Below, one piece after another: positions 33,857-45,520 of a DNA stretch of 64,000 bases (within the stretch, counting starts at the first letter, position 1; the number at the start of each line of letters is the position of its first letter). The stretch spans positions 496,001-560,000 of the forward strand of contig BGZK01000092.1 in the NCBI GenBank assembly GCA_005406025.1, written 5' to 3'. Both the position numbers and the translations under genes were made by a program. The notes beneath the pieces are model-generated. The model was not told where the DNA came from, did no database searches, and worked only from the letters and a program-made list of their open reading frames with translations. Origin of the DNA: Eumeta japonica (Eukaryota; Arthropoda; Insecta; Lepidoptera; Psychidae).

Positions 33857-35522
33857 CATATCGTAAATAAATAAAATTGTATTTGTTTAAGAATCAGAAG
33901 TCCGAAGAAATCTGTTTTTACATGTAAAGCAAGAAAATTATGTGTGATGTGTGAAATACGGTTGTAAATTAATATGCAGAATGGCGTTATGACGCGTTTT
34001 GCCGTTGTGCTCCACGTGTATGGAAAGTAAATTATATATATTAAAGAAAATATTAACATAAACGGCATTAACTTTGAATACTTGCCTTTTTTATATAAAT
34101 ATGCGTTTTCACACAACCAACGATTTGGTTGCGATGAAAGTTAATTTAATGAAATAAATATAGTTTTTATATCAAACACATTCTAAATATAGAAGATTTT
34201 TGTAATCGCTAACTTTTCGCAAATCGATGTTATTAACTAACCCTAGTTCGCGACTTCGTCTGTGTGGACCACAGAATAAGGCCAATAGATACTCATCTCG
34301 TCTGATATTGATTGACTACGAAAAACGAAGCTATTAGTCGTTGAGCGTATAATCTAAAAAAGTTTTGACTAATAGTAGAAACAATGCGTTCGGCAGTTTA
34401 TGTAATGTACCTGTCTTTTATTGTATCTTTTACGGTTTAAGGTCAGACAAAGGTATGTCTTTATAAATAGTAACAATAAGAAAATTTCGACCGCATCACC
34501 GTTTATATCAATCGCGCTATGCACCATATCTCTGGTTCTACTGTACTCAACGGAATGACATAAAACGTAAATCAAATTTTAAGTTAGACTCCAAACTATC
34601 GAGCTGTCAAAATTTTTGAATATCTGTTCAGTGATTTTTTCGTGAAGCCAAACAAATAGGCAGATCAACGAACGTTCTAAGAGTTCTTGTTTAGGGTACA
34701 GAACCTTTTGAATATTCGAGTCCAATTACTTTTTAAAGATATCAGACACACAACATGAACGTTGGTTTTCGTTTCGACCGGTGAGTATTTAACGTACGTC
34801 ATTAAACACTCGACTCACACTTCAGAGGCACGTGAAGCCCTCGGTCTCGGCCGATGTCGTGATATCAGTGACGACAGTCTTTAGCGGCCTCTAACCTGTG
34901 CTAAGCCAGCATGGAAATCTTAGGGTCCTCGGGTCAGTGGTCTATAAAAAAAAAGATACACATTCTCGCGTTCAAAAACGGCCGCAATAAATGAATGCTA
35001 AAACAGACAGTTTAGCACTCATTACGTTTAGTGTAGTTTCATCGTACCTTCCGCTACGACGTCGAAGTGCTCTGTTAATAAATGCAAAAATAAACACGTA
35101 AAAAGCTATGAAAAAGAATAGCATTTCTTATTTCCGATAAGCAAAATTTAGGTTGTTTATAATAGGCGCTCAATTAGGTATTATAATGAGTATTAGAATA
35201 TGTGATATTTATTCGTTTTAAGTAGCATCAAAAGCCGAGATATAAACCGACTTAAAAGAAATAGACCTGCACAACACCGGTCTCGTATTTCTTGCGTTGT
35301 CACATTACGGCTTGTGTCATATTTTCCTTTTTTGTAATAAAACTCCAAAATGTATCGAATTTCTACGTTTGATCCATTCATTTAGGTGAACAGAAAGACA
35401 ATAGAAAAATGGTGTGACACCGTTTTATTTTCCATTTTTCTTTTTTTACATTGTCATCTATTTGATGGTATCAAAACTAGTCAGTCACAAACAGTATAAC
35501 CAAATAAATTTCACTGCGAATT
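33857..35522. other. AT-rich non-coding stretch
   Basis: No gene. 34740-34960 has even base use (GAAGCCCTCGGTCTCGGCCG) and is likely old repeat debris. Frames of 62-86 codons are chance. Confidence 0.35.
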
Positions 35523-35637
35523 TTCACTTATAGAATACAAAAAACTTTTCCCCCGAACTTATATTTCTCGATTCCACGTTACTTCTCGAGATGGCGCATC
35601 ATTTGAGTGACGTATATTTATACAACCCTTTGGCCCT
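35523..35637 (+). repeat. Partial copy of the 11176-11336 MITE
   Basis: TTCCACGTTACTTCTCGAGA, then TTTGAGTGACGTATATTTATAC and AACCCTT follow the right half of the 161-bp element in order. Confidence 0.55.
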
Positions 35638-35739
35638 GAGTCTGATATGAATCGATTGCGGGACAGTACATCAGCCTCCAAGTAGGCCGATTTAAACCTG
35701 ACACAACGACAGACATAGTCCCTTGACCGCTTTAAACTA

Positions 35740-36030
35740 GTGTACATTTTACAAATCCAAATTTATTTCATAGGTTACAAAATAGCACTTGAAATACGTC
35801 ATAATTTTTTGCGAATTTACACTTTACACTTTACTACTCGTTCGGAAGGCAGTTTTCCCTCAAGAAGAACGAGCAAGAAACTTAAGGGTAGCTCTTTTCT
35901 GATTACATCATGCATAGTCAAAACAAATCCATTGATGAAGGAAACAGCCCGGTAAAAAGTCGAACTGATTATGTCCTTGGGTATTTATCTGCTAAATACT
36001 CGTAAATTGTACGATACCCTTGCAATTACT
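35740..36030 (+). repeat. Dispersed repeat family D, copy 3 (best preserved)
   Basis: ACTCGTTCGGAAGGCAGTTT, GAACGAGCAAGAAACTTAAG, GATTATGTCCTTGGGTATTT and GTACGATACCCTTGCAATTA. Matches 4560-4860 in order. The 71-codon frame at 35740 is a by-product. Confidence 0.7.
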
Positions 36031-36369
36031 GATTTTGATTACATTTGAATACATAATCATTTTTATTTTGTAAATTGTAAATCGAACCTACTATCCGGTG
36101 CTTCGTCGAAAGCGAGAGCAAAATAAAACCCAATATTTTAATAAAAATATCAGTAATACGAAAGATTTTTCAGTTTTGACAATACAAAGATAATAAAAGG
36201 ATTTGTCATTCGAAATGATTTTTCAAACGAAACTTCCTTAATATCTTAAGCGATTAAAATAGCTTAAAATTTAAAATAATTACGTATCATCTATGATTTT
36301 AAATGATAGAAATATTTCATTCATGTTTATTTCTTTAATATGGTAATTACTGTAATAACGCAATAGCAT

Positions 36370-36480
36370 CTCCATAAACCGACCGGGCTCGGGCCGACTA
36401 TTAACCCCGCGGGTCGAGAGTGGCCAATCGCACGCGCACGCAAATGGTACATGTGCATGCTGAACTACGATCGAAAATTT
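36370..36480. promoter_or_regulatory. GC-rich island, candidate conserved element
   Basis: CGACCGGGCTCGGGCCGACT followed by ATTAACCCCGCGGGTCGAG. It lies just outside the foldback-like element and is not part of it. Confidence 0.35.
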
Positions 36481-36513
36481 CCATATTATACACTATATCT
36501 TTCTTAGGTTAGG

Positions 36514-37090
36514 TTAAGGAATATTTAGGTCTATCAGGCTAGCAATGCCAATTCAGCAAAATTGAAAAAAAAAATACCTAAATTTGTAGCTAATTAGTTG
36601 CCAAAACGACGATTTTTTTTACTTAAGCCAATCACGAGAGATCACAAAAATTGCTATCTTGATATAAAGGTAATAAGGTTTCTCATTACATAACATATTT
36701 TTCCTATGACTATGACGAATAATTTAGTTGCTAATTTGTTGCTATAAGTCAGACAGGCCGAACAATTGAAAAAAAATTTTTTTTCAAATTTTTCAGTCCA
36801 TGCTGTCTTGAAAACGGTTTTCCTTAGAAGTGAAAAAGCTCTAAATTTGTTGGTCATCGAAATAGTAATCAAACGCACTCGGAGAATCAGCAACAAAATA
36901 GTTTGAACTGAAAGGCCGATTTTTTAATATCTTCTATTTTTGCTAACTTGAATTCGGTTTCTTCTTGAATAAAATAATGCTTCAATTTGTTGCTAACCGG
37001 CAGAGTACTAAGTTACTCTTAAGATATCAGCAACAAAATAGTTTGAACCGGTCGGCCGATTTTTGAAATTTTTTTTATTCTTTCTATTTC
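36514..37090 (+). repeat. Left inverted arm of the foldback-like element
   Basis: Pairs with 38610-39190 inverted. Two clear unit starts (CAGCAACAAAATAG at 36888 and 37028, spacing 140). Confidence 0.7.
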
Positions 37091-38319
37091 TGCTGTGTGA
37101 AAAATGGTTCTTCTTTAAATATAATTCTTTTTAAAATCATAGCTGAGTCGTAGAGTATTCAGGTAGTCTTAAAGTATAGGCTACAAAAACTTCAACTTCC
37201 CACTAAGAAAATTGAAAATTCTAAAAAAAGGTTTTATCGGCTTTTTCGAAAATCAGGTTTCCATTAATATTACTACTAAACCGGTAAATCAATTGAAAAA
37301 CAACGTTGGCATTTCGTAAAATTTTGAGTGATCTCAAAAATAAGATTTTTGAAACATTATTCCTCTCGAATAACTTTCAAACTATTTTACCGGTCAATTC
37401 AAAAAACTAATTAGCCCTTATCTTTAAAAAAACCACGTTGATCGCTGCCGCTGATTTGTTCGTAAAATATTATTGTCACATTAAAATTTTTTATAGTAAT
37501 TACCAATCGAAGAGCCTTATTTTTGAGCTCGAAAAGCTCAGAATAACACAAAAATTGAATTTTTGGGCTTAGAGACACTTCACCTAGCAGAGAAATTGCA
37601 AATGCTTATTGACTGAAAATAGGAGGCAGTCGCAAGGACGGTCTTTAGGATCAACTGTTTTTTTTATTTTTTTTTGTATGTCAAGTATTATTTCCTGTTG
37701 TAACCAGTACTATTCTGTTTTATTTTTGTATACATCAACCCTTATGAGAATTATATGAAGAGTTTATTGGCAAAACATTTTTCGGAAGTCTGACAACAGT
37801 CATTTCCTTTAATAGAGCCGAAATTAACGGGAAAAATCAATATTTTTAGTATACTGCTAGAAAGTAGTAATCGATCTAATTATTATATAAATGGTTTCTA
37901 AGCTTACATCGTGTTTTAGGAATGTTGGTCTAATAATATCTTTAAAAAATTGAGTTTCTTGCTTGAGAAATCAGCTCTGTTTGATCAATTAAAATATTTG
38001 CCCAAGATTAATATACATACTTCTTTTCAAGACTTGAAAAAATTAAGTTAGTTTCTCTTAATATAACTGTTCAACTTTAACGGTAGTCAATTTTAATTAG
38101 TTATTGAACTGCCCTAGTCTATCTATAGCCAGGTTGTATAGTAAATCACTAAGTTTCCATGTATGCAGAGATCAAATTATAAAAAAAATATGTGTGTGTG
38201 TGCGTGCGTAATTTGGAAAAAAAATCTTGTATGCATTCAAATAGATTTATTTTAACTGTAACTAAATTATATAACAGTTGTCAAAACAACAGAAAGACGA
38301 AGCATGGAAAAAAAAATTT

Positions 38320-38931
38320 AAAATCGGCCGATCGGTACTGACTATTTTGTTGCTGGTTTTCCAGAAATAACTTAGCACTCTTCCGGTAAACAACAAAATT
38401 AAGACAATTTTTTATTTAAGAAAAATTTAATTTCGAGACAGCAGAAATAGGAAAAATGAAAAATGATTTCAAAAATCAACCGATCGGTACAGACTATTTT
38501 GTTACTGATTTTCCAGATGTATTTTCGCGCTCTTCTGGTTAGCAACAAAATAAAAATAATTTATATTCAAGAAAAAACCGAATTCAAAACAACAAAAACA
38601 GAAAAAAAAATAAGAAAAAATTCAAAAATCGGTCGATCGGTTCATACTATTTTTTTGCTGGTATCTTAAGAGTAACTAAGTACTCTGCCGGTCAGCAACA
38701 AATTGAAGAATTATTTTATTCAAGAAGAAACCGAATTCAAGTTAGCTAAAATATAGAAAATTCAAAAAAAATTTAAAAAATCAGCCGACCGGTTCAAACT
38801 ATTTTGTGGCTGATTCTCCGAGTGCGTTTGATTACTATTTCGATGAGCAACAAATTTAGAGCTTTTTCACTTCTAAGGAAAACCGTTTTCAAGATAGCAT
38901 GGACTGAAAAATTTGAAAAAAAAAAATTGTT
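38320..38931 (-). repeat. Tandem array, four units of about 151-157 bp
   Basis: Units begin AAAATCGGCCGATCGGT (38320), AAAAATCAACCGATCGGT (38471), AAAAATCGGTCGATCGGT (38624) and AAAAAATCAGCCGACCGGT (38775). A partial fifth starts near 38932. Each holds a TGACTATTTTGTTGCTG-like box, a CCGGT..GCAACAAA box and a GAATTC-like box. Spacing is 151, 153, 151 and 157, not a codon multiple, so it is non-coding. Confidence 0.8.
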
Positions 38932-39190
38932 TCAATTGTTCGGCCTGTCTGACTTATAACAACAAATTAGCAACTAAATTATTCGTCATAGTCATAGGAA
39001 AAATATGTTATTTAATGAGAAACCTTATTACCTTTATATCAAGATAGCAATTTTTGCCATTTCTCGTGATTGACTTAAGCAAAAAAAAAAAACGTAGTTT
39101 TGGCAACTAATTAGCTACAAATTTAGGTTTTTTTTTTTCAATTTTGCTGAATTGGCCTTGCTAGCCTGATAGACCTGGAATATTTTCCAT
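38610..39190 (-). repeat. Right inverted arm of the foldback-like element
   Basis: Inverse of 36514-37090 through to the GGTCTATCAGG edge box. Differences are mostly single bases and A/T-run lengths. Confidence 0.7.
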
Positions 39191-39965
39191 TTGTTTCGAT
39201 AAATCAATTTTCAAAATAAATTATTTTCCATAATACTCTCACAAAAAAATATATATATAATGAAACAAAATGTCGGAAATGTACAATTTATGAAGATAAA
39301 TACGCAGAATGTAAAAACAAATGGAGGTCGCTTCAACTGCTTTTTTGTTTGTTTTATTTGTAACTTTGTCCACACGGACAAAATCAATATGTCCATAAGC
39401 AATGTCAATATGAGATCTTGTTGTATTAGAATGCAAACAACATTCATTCGAAGGCGTAAAAAGAAACTGGTTACTAAAATACGTTCTATTGATATCTATT
39501 ATAAATTTGATAATCTGCTTTTTTTTTCATACTGTAAATTTTTGATATTTATGAAATAATTTCGATTTGAACTAAAGGTATAGGCTAAACTTATAATAGT
39601 CACAAAAACAATGACACTTGGGAGAAGTTTTAATCATATCAATATAAAGTATTAAATAGAGACCGTAATTAAGAAATTAAAAGAAAAACGATGGCGATAC
39701 AAAAAAAATTTAAAGTAAGTCTATATGCAAAAAAGCCAAAAATAAGATAATAAATTTAAAATACCAATCTAAATGAATGTATGTTCGCCGAGATCAAAGT
39801 ATCTCTAAAAAAAATATGATGGCGCTTGTCACATTGCGCTATCTACTCTATAATAATCTTTTTATTAAATTACAGATGAACTGTGAGCAGGTATATTGTT
39901 TGGTGCAGGTGTTTTATAGGCAAATGGGTCCGCCATTTGCTTATAAAACTTATATTAATAGAATG
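39191..39965. other. AT-rich non-coding stretch
   Basis: Frames on both strands at 39211-39559 (up to 99 codons) overlap each other and show no motif; taken as chance. Confidence 0.35.
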
Positions 39966-40022
39966 GACTTGAAGACATATATATATGTCTTCAAGTCTGT
40001 ATATATATATTATATATACAGA
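39966..40022. repeat. Two adjoining perfect palindromes (32 and 27 bp)
   Basis: 39966-39997 is a perfect no-loop palindrome (GACTTGAAGACATATA and its complement). 39996-40022 is a perfect odd palindrome centred on 40009 (TCTGTATATATAT arms). The second is low complexity; the first is not. Confidence 0.9.
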
Positions 40023-40329
40023 ATACCATATAGCCCTCTTTTTGACCTCGCTGTACCTAAATAATAAACCTAATTTATTATTTATTTACTACAAATCTTC
40101 TGACCTATTTTCGTCTCCGCAGGTTGAATAGGCTGAGATTTCGAATACATGTGTAAGAGCAATGAAGTATGAATTTAATATAACATGGAATTATAATGAC
40201 ATGGGACAATGTTTTTTTTTAATATTTTTTTAACGAAAAATAATATAAAAAGAAAATATTTAAAAAAATTATATATTTTTTTATATTATTTTAATATTGA
40301 TGCCTAAGATAAATCAAGCGGTGCGATGA

Positions 40330-40540
40330 CTCCTTGAACGCGCCCGCCTTCGACCCGGGAGGCGCCGGCGCGGGCCCGCGAGCCCCTATCATCGCCGAGT
40401 GTTGCTACAACTACCGCACAGATGGAAATGCTATCGCTCGATTTAACGGCGAAGAATTGTACCGTGATGACGCCCGCACGTCTAGAAGGTTCGGCAAATC
40501 TTCGACCGAGGCCCAGTACCGAGATCCCTACAAGTAGTGT
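40330..40540 (+). promoter_or_regulatory. GC-rich block with an open frame, element or exon remnant
   Basis: GACCCGGGAGGCGCCGGCGC opens a 200-bp block of even base use. A 67-codon frame (40334-40537) covers it. The N-terminal part is Gly/Ala/Pro GC-driven and the C-terminal half (RFNGEELYRDD, STEAQYRDPYK) looks more protein-like but matches nothing I know. Both readings remain open. Confidence 0.3.
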
Positions 40541-41017
40541 GAGCTACAACGTACTTTTTTTACGGGAAATATCCCCGCTCTGTGATGGGACATCACTACG
40601 GATTTTACAGACAAACGCGAGGCTCGATCGAGTGCATCTTCTTATGGAATTGTAACAGAACGTAGATTTCGTGATAATTCGTAATAACATCTCTGGCTTT
40701 AATTTTCATTAAGAACATAGGATATTTATCCAAGAACAAGACAATGTTTAGAAAAGTATAGAACTTATGTACAAACATTTTTATCATCGTTTTTCTAATA
40801 TTACTCCACACTTTCGCCATCACGCTCAAACCCCAAAACCATGGAACGAAGAGAAAATCATTACCGATTTTATTATAATATTTTTGAGGAATTTGATAAC
40901 CGTTCATAGTATGGAGACTTAAAAAGTCAAATGTTAGGAAACACTTCATATAATAAATGACATAAAAAAGAAAATCTCCTAATATTAAAAAGAATCGTGA
41001 TCTGTGGATTTTTTTTT
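40541..41017. other. AT-rich non-coding stretch
   Basis: A minus frame of 153 codons (41066-40605) runs through it and starts inside the CA microsatellite. Its composition is AT-driven (Phe, Leu, Ile, Lys) with no motif, so it is not called a gene. Confidence 0.35.
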
Positions 41018-41053
41018 CACACACGCGTGCGCAAACACACACACACACACACT
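41018..41053 (-). repeat. CA/GT microsatellite
   Basis: CACACACGCGTGCGC then (CA)n. Confidence 0.95.
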
Positions 41054-41369
41054 CAATGAATTGCATAGCTTATCAATAAGCCTCGAATTAATTAACGCTA
41101 AAAGCTCTATTCAAGTCTCCTCACTAATTTAACTTTATGACTCGTACCAAACAGCATTTGAACTGGACGTCTCTTACGGTGTAATTTTTCGAATACATTC
41201 TAATTCAATTTATTCAACTACCTACATAATTCATCGGTTAACAGAGACACGGCAAAAGACAGTCATTTGACGAGCACTACATACAAGATTCTGTGTTGAA
41301 TTAGGGGCCGTCATGACAAGTTTTATCTTGCTGAATATCGTGAAATAGATAAAAAAATTTAGAGCAGTA

Positions 41370-42290
41370 TCAGAAAAAATTGAAAAAATAAATTTTTACT
41401 TCTCACTAAGAAAATTGAAGATTTTCAAAATTTGGGAAGTTAAAAATTATTGGTTTTACCCCGTTTTTCCAAAATCAAGTTTTCATCAGATCTCGACGTT
41501 TTGAGGTCACAGGAAGCCATCCTGACAATTTTTAGGTGGTGTCTGTATACCCTTATAACTGTTGAACAACTTGACCAATTGAAACCAAACAAATGGCGTT
41601 CCAAAATATTTCACCAAACTTAAATTTCTTATACAAAATTTACCCTTATACAAATTTAAAGTATTTATTAAGCAAACACTTTGCACAAAAGGATATTATA
41701 CAATCTCTGAATATTTAGAGGATAAATGGACATAATGAGCTCGACTTTCTACAGGTTTTTTCCTGCAATAGTTTTATGTATGATTGTATTTCTATATAAT
41801 TGGTTTGAAAAGAATTATTCTCAAGTTTCTTGCTTGTTATTTTTGAGGACTAACTGCCTAATAAACGAGTGGTAATTAAAAAAAGTGGAAATACTTAAAA
41901 TTCTTTAAATGTTGTGACTTATTATAACCTATTAAATAAAAATATTCTGATTAGAATATAAATTTGGACCAATTCGTATAGGTAGATTTTGAGAAATGTG
42001 TAAAATAAAAATCTTGAAAAAGTGTTTTTTTGTCGAACAACTTTTAAACGCTTTTAACGATCGATTCCACAAACTAATCAGCACTTGACATCAAAAAACC
42101 ACGTTGATCGTCGTCAGTCCGGTCGAAATTGGTTGTTTTGTTCGTTAGATATCGTTAACAAAAAATTTAGAAAAAAGTGATTTTTTTTAAATTACTTCCA
42201 AGTTTTATGTCTGATCATTTAAAGTTAGCGGGAAGTTGCAGAGATGGCCTTTAGGGTCAACCCTTTTAATATGTTCTTTAATTAGGATGT
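41370..42290 (+). repeat. Relative of the foldback element's central module, itself interrupted
   Basis: Shares with 37180-37680 TCTCACTAAGAAAATTGAAG, CCACAAACTAATCAGC, AAAACCACGTTGATCG and ATGGCCTTTAGGGTCAACC in the same order. It lacks the tandem-repeat arms. A piece of family D (41790-41890, inverted) lies between its two halves and accounts for part of the extra length. A third, shorter relative is at 56240-56660. Confidence 0.6.
41790..41890 (-). repeat. Dispersed repeat family D, copy 4 (inverted, nested)
   Basis: GAATTATTCTCAAGTTTCTTG and AACTGCCTAATAAACGAGTGG: the same inverse landmarks as 30555-30650. Confidence 0.6.
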
Positions 42291-42700
42291 TTAGGGTTCC
42301 GTATTAAACACGGAACCCATGGAACCTTTATAATTTCGCCACGTTTTTCTATCTGCCTGTCTGTCCACGGTTTAGTTCAAAGATACTTAATACTAAAAAC
42401 CTGCAATTTTACTTGGATATACATATTATTCACATCGACTGCACGTTAATAAAATTCTTAAAAAAATATTTTCCGTACTTTACCGGTTCTGCTTGCAGTC
42501 CCAAAAGACAAGAAGATCTCTTTTGACAAAAGTGTATTTCTTGTAGGGGATTTTCCTAAAATTCATTGATGTCTTTTATTTTAAACCTCAAACATCGAAT
42601 CACAAAGTTATCAGTAAATGTTTATATTTCTTAACGTCTGCATCCTTTTCTCCGGAACAAGAAATGAAAGGAATACATAATAGTACATCTAGTCAAAAAA
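42291..42700 (+). repeat. Repeat fragment with GGGTTCCGTA and GTCTGTCC boxes
   Basis: GGGTTCCGTATTAAACACGG (imperfect palindrome), then TTTCGCCACGTTTTTC and CTGCCTGTCTGTCC. Related wording is at 61440-61500 and 52500-52600. Common insect repeat texture; family not assigned. Confidence 0.4.
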
Positions 42701-43365
42701 TATAGTTATTTTTGTATTTGTTAAAGTGGTTTAACCTCTGGTTGTGTATTATAATAGAGTTTAAAGAAGATGTAATGTTTAATTAAAATAATTTGATCAG
42801 AAAACTAAACGCCTCTTCTACGACCTCTTTTTACATTCATTTTTGACAAAAGTCACTTTCACAGGTTACTTTTAAAGTCTAAATTCATATTGAAATTTAT
42901 TTAAAAAAACGTGAGCTTAAATATATAGTAGTGGAAAATGCCCTTAGACTCTACGCGTTAATTAAGACGTCGACAACCCACCTCGTACTATTTGCAGGAC
43001 AATAATTGCATCGATGCAAAATATATATACCACAATCCCATTGATTAGTGCGCAGTAACAGTCCTGTTTTATTGCACACGTGGGCGCGGTATGCAATAGC
43101 TCTTAACACGCTACAAGTACACACTCGTCGCTTTAGGAAGCCAACCTCAGTGTCCGCCTATCCTTACGTCGGTATCTGCGCCAGTTCACACTCCTCCATC
43201 CATAGGGTGTGTACGTTTCATGGTGTGCCGCGCATTTTCAAAGGCCCTTGGGCATGAATTTGAAAGAAATTCGAGGAAAATGTATTAATGAATCACTTTA
43301 TTATACCTTTTTATTCACGGACGAATTATTTCTAATATTGCAATGCATATATCCGAGTTACTTAT

Positions 43366-43367
<2 letters not shown>

Positions 43368-43418
<51 letters not shown>
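43368..43418. repeat. (TA)n microsatellite
   Basis: About 25 uninterrupted TA units. Confidence 0.98.
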
Positions 43419-43419
<1 letters not shown>

Positions 43420-43591
43420 TATAACTAGAAGGTACTAGTTTCATTTCTGAATACGGGTGAATTGACCAAACTACAAAGTATTAGATTTATTTTGACTACG
43501 GGTAAACTGACCGATGAGTTTTACGACAAATTAAAAAAACACTCTCACCGTGCCTAGAACAGAATACGTTAAAGTTTAAAAAAATTTAAAA

Positions 43592-44265
43592 ATGTATACC
43601 CCTGTAGTGAGGTCATCAAAAACCGACACTGCAGCAACAGTCCTTCAAAGTTTCCAAACAGCACCAGCGATTAACCGAGATCTTCATTTTTCGCCTTCTA
43701 ACGGGGACACGAGCGAAAAGCTTATCAAACAAATGACGACATCGCTTGCCGCGGCCAATGGAAAGGCAGCCGGTGCCGATGGACACGTTTTCCAGTTATT
43801 ACATCGCTCTCATTAATTTTCCGATGAATTCATTGGTTCTTGGATCGCGACGTCGACTGCGTGAGGCGTTGTCGTGCATAATGTATGGAATTTTCCGTGC
43901 CTATTGGACATCGGGAATTCATTAGGTATGATTTGATTATCAAATGAGATTAGAACGAGCTCATTGTTCGGCAGCGGTCATCGAGATCACACCGGCGGTG
44001 GAATTCGGACAGATTATTGACTAAATCTAGTTTGGTTACACGTATGTCGATCAACTCAGTGCCACGGAAGTGAAGGCAGTTGGCTCCTGCTGACTTCACA
44101 TGCTTCATCGATTCCGCGAAGCCTTATGCTGACTCGCCACCATCTGGCATTATGATCGGCCCCTTGCTTAAGACGCACCCCTTCACCGGCCCGCACTGAA
44201 TCCGCGTGGGAGTGTGCACACACCACCTCATAGACAAGGTAGAGGTCAACGCCCTGCAGCATGGA
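43592..44265. other. Even-composition block with small frames, unidentified
   Basis: A plus frame at 43592-43816 (74 codons; a MTTSLAAANGKAAGADGH segment) and a minus frame at 44262-44056 (68 codons; Arg/His-rich). The base use differs from flanks, as expected of old coding or element sequence, but neither frame resembles a family I know. Confidence 0.3.
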
Positions 44266-45147
44266 ATGGGTATCTTTTCTCTGTGCATGAACAATTATTA
44301 TATTATTATTTACGAAATTTTATAAACTAGTCTTATAATATTTATCATTATCATTCATTTTTTTTATCTTTACCGTTATTGGATTTTCACATATTTTAAA
44401 TGGCTGGTATCTCACGCTATTCTTAGTATTCATTGATATAAAAATATGCAATAAATTTATCTCGCTGCAATAAACTATCATTTTACAGTGTAGAAATTAA
44501 TTTAATATATTCTAATTCAGTATAATCGTACCATTACTAAATATTCATCAATTTCCTCAATAGAAATCGTCTTCTGCATTCGTTCCGATTTACACTAGAT
44601 GCCTATACAATATACTAAGATACTTTTTCATTAATATTATAATATATAAATAGCACCACATACTACTAATTTCTAATTGAATAAACAGATAAATCAATGG
44701 TCAAATCTCGTAGATATTTCATTAGGTACAATGAAAAACGACCATTTAAAAATGCGCAGAGCGTGTTGTATCTGAATAACACTTATAATTATATTTTTCT
44801 AAGCAATAAATATGCTTACTTTAGAAATAGATTTTTAAATCTTTTATTCTACCGTTCTGTGACATGCACAGGCATCAATAAAAAAATGCTTTATTACAAA
44901 AGAAAAGTTAATTTTTACCAGAGTGTATCAGATTTATCTAATCATTAATTTTCGATGATTTCATAGTATAATATATATAATCATCGAATTCGTAATATTT
45001 AATAAAGGCCTATCAAATTCACATTTAAACATTTCGTCGTAATCAAATGTATTTTACTGTTGATTTATTTATGTATACGTCCAGTGGATAAAAACATATC
45101 AGAAAACAAACACAATATCCGTTAAATCATGTTGAAAATTTTATAAA
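44266..45147. other. AT-rich non-coding stretch
   Basis: Nothing identifiable apart from a 10-bp-arm inverted repeat at 44951-44988 (TTCGATGATT). The 83-codon frame at 44697 is AT-driven. Confidence 0.4.
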
Positions 45148-45241
45148 CCACAGCTGGACTTAGGGCTTAAGACTCGTGAGTCTTAAGCCCTAAGTCCAGC
45201 TGTGGATTCTTCTTTTGTTCTTTGAGCCGTGGCTCAAAGAA
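45148..45241. repeat. 58-bp perfect hairpin followed by a second hairpin
   Basis: Arms of 28 bp at 45148-45175 and 45178-45205 (start CCACAGCTGGACTTAGGGCT) are exactly complementary around a two-base GT loop. Twelve bases on, a second hairpin (arms TTCTTTGAGCC, 45218-45228 and 45231-45241) also has a GT loop. Confidence 0.97.
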
Positions 45242-45249
45242 AAAAAACA

Positions 45250-45520
45250 AGGCTACACCCTTATCACCACGCTAGGCGGCTTAGCGGTCCCGGCGCTTGA
45301 ACTCCCGCATTTAGGACGCTAACACGCATTCGTGACGATACACATCAATCGAGTATCACATCCCCGACGTCCGGTTGACCGTAGCTCTGCTGGCGAAACT
45401 CGGGCCGTTGGCTTCGGCAATAGAACCGATGGCGTTAAAAGGATGGGCAATCAGAACGCGTGTGCGCTTTACATCGACGCATGATGCCTTTCTCGTCTCG
45501 TTGACCGAAATCATTTACGT
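45250..45520. other. Even-composition block, unidentified
   Basis: GGCTTAGCGGTCCCGGCGC and GGCGAAACTCGGGCCGTTGG. A 95-codon plus frame begins here at 45375 but turns AT-driven after about 50 residues. No motif recognised. Confidence 0.3.

Larger units (their letters stand above)
36514..39190. mobile_element. Foldback-like element with long inverted arms made of tandem units
   Basis: The left arm (about 36514-37090) and right arm (about 38610-39190) are inverted copies of each other. Examples: GGTCTATCAGGCTAGCAA at the left edge against TTGCTAGCCTGATAGACC at the right edge, GCAACTAATTAGCTACAAAT and its inverse, and GGAAAACCGTTTTCAAGA and its inverse. The inner parts of the arms are tandem units of about 140-157 bp beginning CAGCAACAAAATAGTTTGAAC / GGTCGGCCGATTTTT. 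The right side has four and a half units. The middle (about 37180-37680) is a different module, also found at 41370-42290. No transposase-like frame is visible. Long tandem-repeat-built inverted arms are the hallmark of foldback/Galileo-type elements (known from Drosophila); assignment here is by architecture only. Confidence 0.65.

Noticed and set aside
38463..38669. Repeated peptide encoded by the tandem array
   Set aside because: Unit spacing (151, 153, 151, 157) does not preserve frame, so the apparent repeat peptide is a by-product of the DNA repeat.
40605..41066. 153-codon minus-strand frame
   Set aside because: It begins inside a CA microsatellite (VCVCVC) and continues with AT-driven Phe/Leu/Ile/Lys residues; no conserved segment.
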